Positions 62,190 through 64,000 of a DNA stretch of 64,000 bases are shown in pieces. Where the stretch lies: contig NC_011071.1 in the NCBI RefSeq assembly GCF_000020665.1, positions 1,664,501 to 1,728,500 of the forward strand. Direction: 5' to 3'. Made by a program: the position numbers and the translations under genes. Position 1 is the first letter of the stretch, and each line of letters starts with the position of its first letter. This DNA comes from Stenotrophomonas maltophilia R551-3. GTDB taxonomy: Bacteria; Pseudomonadota; Gammaproteobacteria; Xanthomonadales; Xanthomonadaceae. Under the pieces are notes generated by a model, which saw nothing but the letters and a program-made list of their open reading frames with translations, did no database searches and was not told the DNA's origin.

Positions 62190-63193
62190 GCGGCAACTCC
62201 AGGTGCGTCACGTTCGGCGTCGGCGGCATAGGCGGCGGCGCCCAGCAGTCCGGCGTGGGGGTGCATCACGGCCAACGAGGGAACCCGCGCCATGATCGAG
62301 GAGAAGCGGCCCTTGTGTTCGAAGCGCTGGCGGAAACCGGAGTGCTGCAGCGAATCGAGCATCTTCGGGGTCAGCCCGCCGGTCAGGAACACGCCGTCCC
62401 ACGCGCCCTGGGTCAGCACCAGGTCGCCGGCGATGGCGCCGAACACCGCGCAGAACACGTCCACGGTGCGCATCGCCTGCGGATCGCCGTGCAGGGCACG
62501 GGCGGTCACGTCCACCGGCTGCAGCTGGCCGGGATCGATGCCCGCCATCTCGCAGACCGCGCGATGGATGTTGACCAGGCCAGGGCCACAGATCAGCCGC
62601 TCGTTGGAGACGCGGCCGAACTGTTCGGACAGGATCTCCAGGATGCGGATCTCCTCCGGGGTTCCCGGCGGGAAGCTGACATGGCCACCCTCGGTCTCCA
62701 GCGGATAGCAGCGGCCATGGCGCAGGATCAGGCCGCCGACACCGAGCCCGGTGCCCGGCCCGATCACCGCGTAGTTGCGCGGCTGACCCGGCTTGCCCGG
62801 TACCCATGCAGCGCCGCCGACCTGGACCACGTCATCGGACTGCAGCAGTGAAATCGCCATCGCCTGCGCGGCGAAGTCGTTGATCAGGTGCAGTTCGTCG
62901 AAACCGAGCATGGCCGCGGTGCGGCTGCGCGAGATCACCCACGGATGGTTGGTGATGCGTGCTTCGTCACCGTCGACGCGACCAGCGACCGCGAACACGC
63001 CGCGGCTGGCGGTAGCGCCGATCTGTTCCAGATGGTGGCGCGCGGCATCACCCAGCGACGGGAACTCCGCCACCGCGTACTCACGGATGCTGTCCTGCTG
63101 CAGCGGTGCATCCAGCGAGGTGTCGGCCAGGGCGAAGCGGGCGTTGGTGCCACCGATGTCGGCGACCAGCACCGGCTGCGAGCTGGCACTCAT
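62186..63193 (-). CDS. glk: Glucokinase
   Basis: A 335-residue kinase phosphorylating glucose. It has the phosphate-binding VLVADIGGTNARFALADTS, HLINDFAAQAMAISLL, YAVIGPGTGLGVGGLI, the catalytic-site ETEGGHVSFPPGTPEE and GVFLTGGLTPKML. This is the GlcK/Glk (COG0837) family, not ROK. The ATG at 63193 overlaps the zwf stop, so zwf, glk and pgl are translationally chained. Confidence 0.95.
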   Translation of the reverse strand: MSASSQPVLVADIGGTNARFALADTSLDAPLQQDSIREYAVAEFPSLGDAARHHLEQIGATASRGVFAVAGRVDGDEARITNHPWVISRSRTAAMLGFDELHLINDFAAQAMAISLLQSDDVVQVGGAAWVPGKPGQPRNYAVIGPGTGLGVGGLILRHGRCYPLETEGGHVSFPPGTPEEIRILEILSEQFGRVSNERLICGPGLVNIHRAVCEMAGIDPGQLQPVDVTARALHGDPQAMRTVDVFCAVFGAIAGDLVLTQGAWDGVFLTGGLTPKMLDSLQHSGFRQRFEHKGRFSSIMARVPSLAVMHPHAGLLGAAAYAADAERDAPGVAA

Positions 63194-64000
63194 GCCGACG
63201 CCTCGCTGTCCGGCGCATCCACGCCCTGCGGCAGGAAGCCGGTCGCGTTGTCCGGGCCCCACTGGCCGGCGGGGTAGGGTTCCAGCGGCAGCTTTGCTTC
63301 CTTCCAGGCATCGGCCACGCTGTCGATCCACGCCCAGGCCGCGCGCACTTCGTCGTCGCGCACGAACAGCGTGTGGTTGCCGTTGAAGGCGTCCAGGAAC
63401 AGGCGCTCGTAGGCGATGCGGCGATGCAGGCCGGTCGGCACCGACAGTTCCAGTTCCAGCGGGTGAAGTTCCAGCGCACCCCATTCCGGGCCGGCCAGGC
63501 TGCTCATCAGGCCCAGCTCGATGTTCTCCTGCGGCTGCAGCTGGAACACCAGCCGGTTCGGTGCGGCCTGCGCGCGCTGCGGGCGCTCGAACAGCCAGTG
63601 GGTGACCGGCTTCAGCGTGACCACCACGCGGGTGGTGCGCTCGGGCAGGCGCTTGCCGGTGACCAGGTGGAACGGCACGCCGCTCCAGCGCCAGTTGTCG
63701 ATATGCGCGGTGACACCGGCGAAGGTTTCCACGTCGCTGCCTTCCGGCGGCTGGTAGGCCTGTGCCGGCTGGCCATTGATGGTGCCGGCGGTGTAGCGGC
63801 CGCGGATGCTGTCACGTGCGGCGTGCTTCGCATCGAGCGGGCGCAGGGCGCGCAGCACCTTGACCTTCTCGTCGCGGATGCGATCGGCTTCCAGCGAGGC
63901 CGGCGGTTCCATCGCCACCATGCACAGCAGCTGCAGGATGTGGCTCTGCACCATGTCGCGCAGCGCACCGGAGCGCGCGTAGTAGGCATCGCGGCCGTCC
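63190..64000 (-). CDS. zwf: Glucose-6-phosphate dehydrogenase, 5' end outside window
   Basis: The frame is open from base 64000 to the stop at 63190, giving the C-terminal 269 residues of Zwf. It contains RSGALRDMVQSHILQLLCMV, EKVKVLRALRPLD, NWRWSGVPFHLVTGKRLPER, VFQLQPQENIEL and YERLFLDAFNGNHTLFVRDD, all typical of the C-terminal domain. Zwf oxidises glucose-6-phosphate with NAD(P) and starts the Entner-Doudoroff and pentose phosphate routes. The promoter and coenzyme domain are outside the window. Confidence 0.96.
   Translation of the reverse strand, partial: DGRDAYYARSGALRDMVQSHILQLLCMVAMEPPASLEADRIRDEKVKVLRALRPLDAKHAARDSIRGRYTAGTINGQPAQAYQPPEGSDVETFAGVTAHIDNWRWSGVPFHLVTGKRLPERTTRVVVTLKPVTHWLFERPQRAQAAPNRLVFQLQPQENIELGLMSSLAGPEWGALELHPLELELSVPTGLHRRIAYERLFLDAFNGNHTLFVRDDEVRAAWAWIDSVADAWKEAKLPLEPYPAGQWGPDNATGFLPQGVDAPDSEASA

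Overview
The window reads as a chromosomal segment of a high-GC gammaproteobacterium of the Xanthomonadaceae, most probably the Stenotrophomonas maltophilia group. The basis is the gene families (six TonB-dependent receptors in 64 kb, PrxQ, RegB/RegA, an Entner-Doudoroff operon) and many short GTAG-starting palindromes of the SMAG repeat type known from S. maltophilia. No insertion sequence, prophage, CRISPR array or rRNA operon was seen.

Layout. 1-5.3 kb: a truncated receptor gene behind a Zur-type zinc box, then an AraC regulator and a Fur-box siderophore receptor. 5.3-11.4 kb: a sugar-uptake-like operon on the minus strand (MFS transporter, ROK regulator, receptor, YdcF-family protein), with a 30-bp palindrome before the receptor that looks like the ROK operator. 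12.1-14.8 kb: aceE. 15.5-30 kb: an apparent phosphoester-scavenging block. It holds an ECF sigma factor, a FecR anti-sigma, a receptor with a signalling domain and a Tat-exported PhoD phosphatase. Facing them are a Tat-exported phospholipase C and its receptor behind a Pho-box-like site, a cytochrome pair (TsdA-like and triheme) behind a perfect FNR box, and a lipoprotein hydrolase behind another Pho-box-like site. 30-36.3 kb: MFS transporter with a LacI-type operator, alpha/beta hydrolase, siderophore receptor, and a pirin/LysR divergent pair.

36.3-37.3 kb is a nested palindromic repeat island followed by three identical tRNA-Arg(ACG) genes whose promoter lies inside the end of an upstream hydrolase gene. 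37.3-47.2 kb is housekeeping: thiD, PhoH, PrxQ, GcvR, dapA plus a BamC-like lipoprotein, fdxA, a sugar porter and tRNA-Glu. 47.3-53.4 kb: pcnB-folK-panBC, a membrane protein, and panD-pgi. 53.5-58.3 kb: RegB/RegA-type redox two-component pair, ispG, a PAP2 phosphatase and a LuxR-type response regulator. 58.6-64 kb: the Entner-Doudoroff operon zwf-glk-pgl-edd-eda, with zwf cut by the window end.

The most unusual feature is a family of six long palindromic elements (at 36.4, 36.7, 46.7, 46.9, 58.3 and 59.3 kb). All share one conserved roughly 50-nt core with internal hairpins. Each is closed by a 25-28 bp stem whose sequence is unique to that locus yet almost perfectly self-complementary. Two copies carry the same three-hairpin insertion in the core. 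I know no name for this family.
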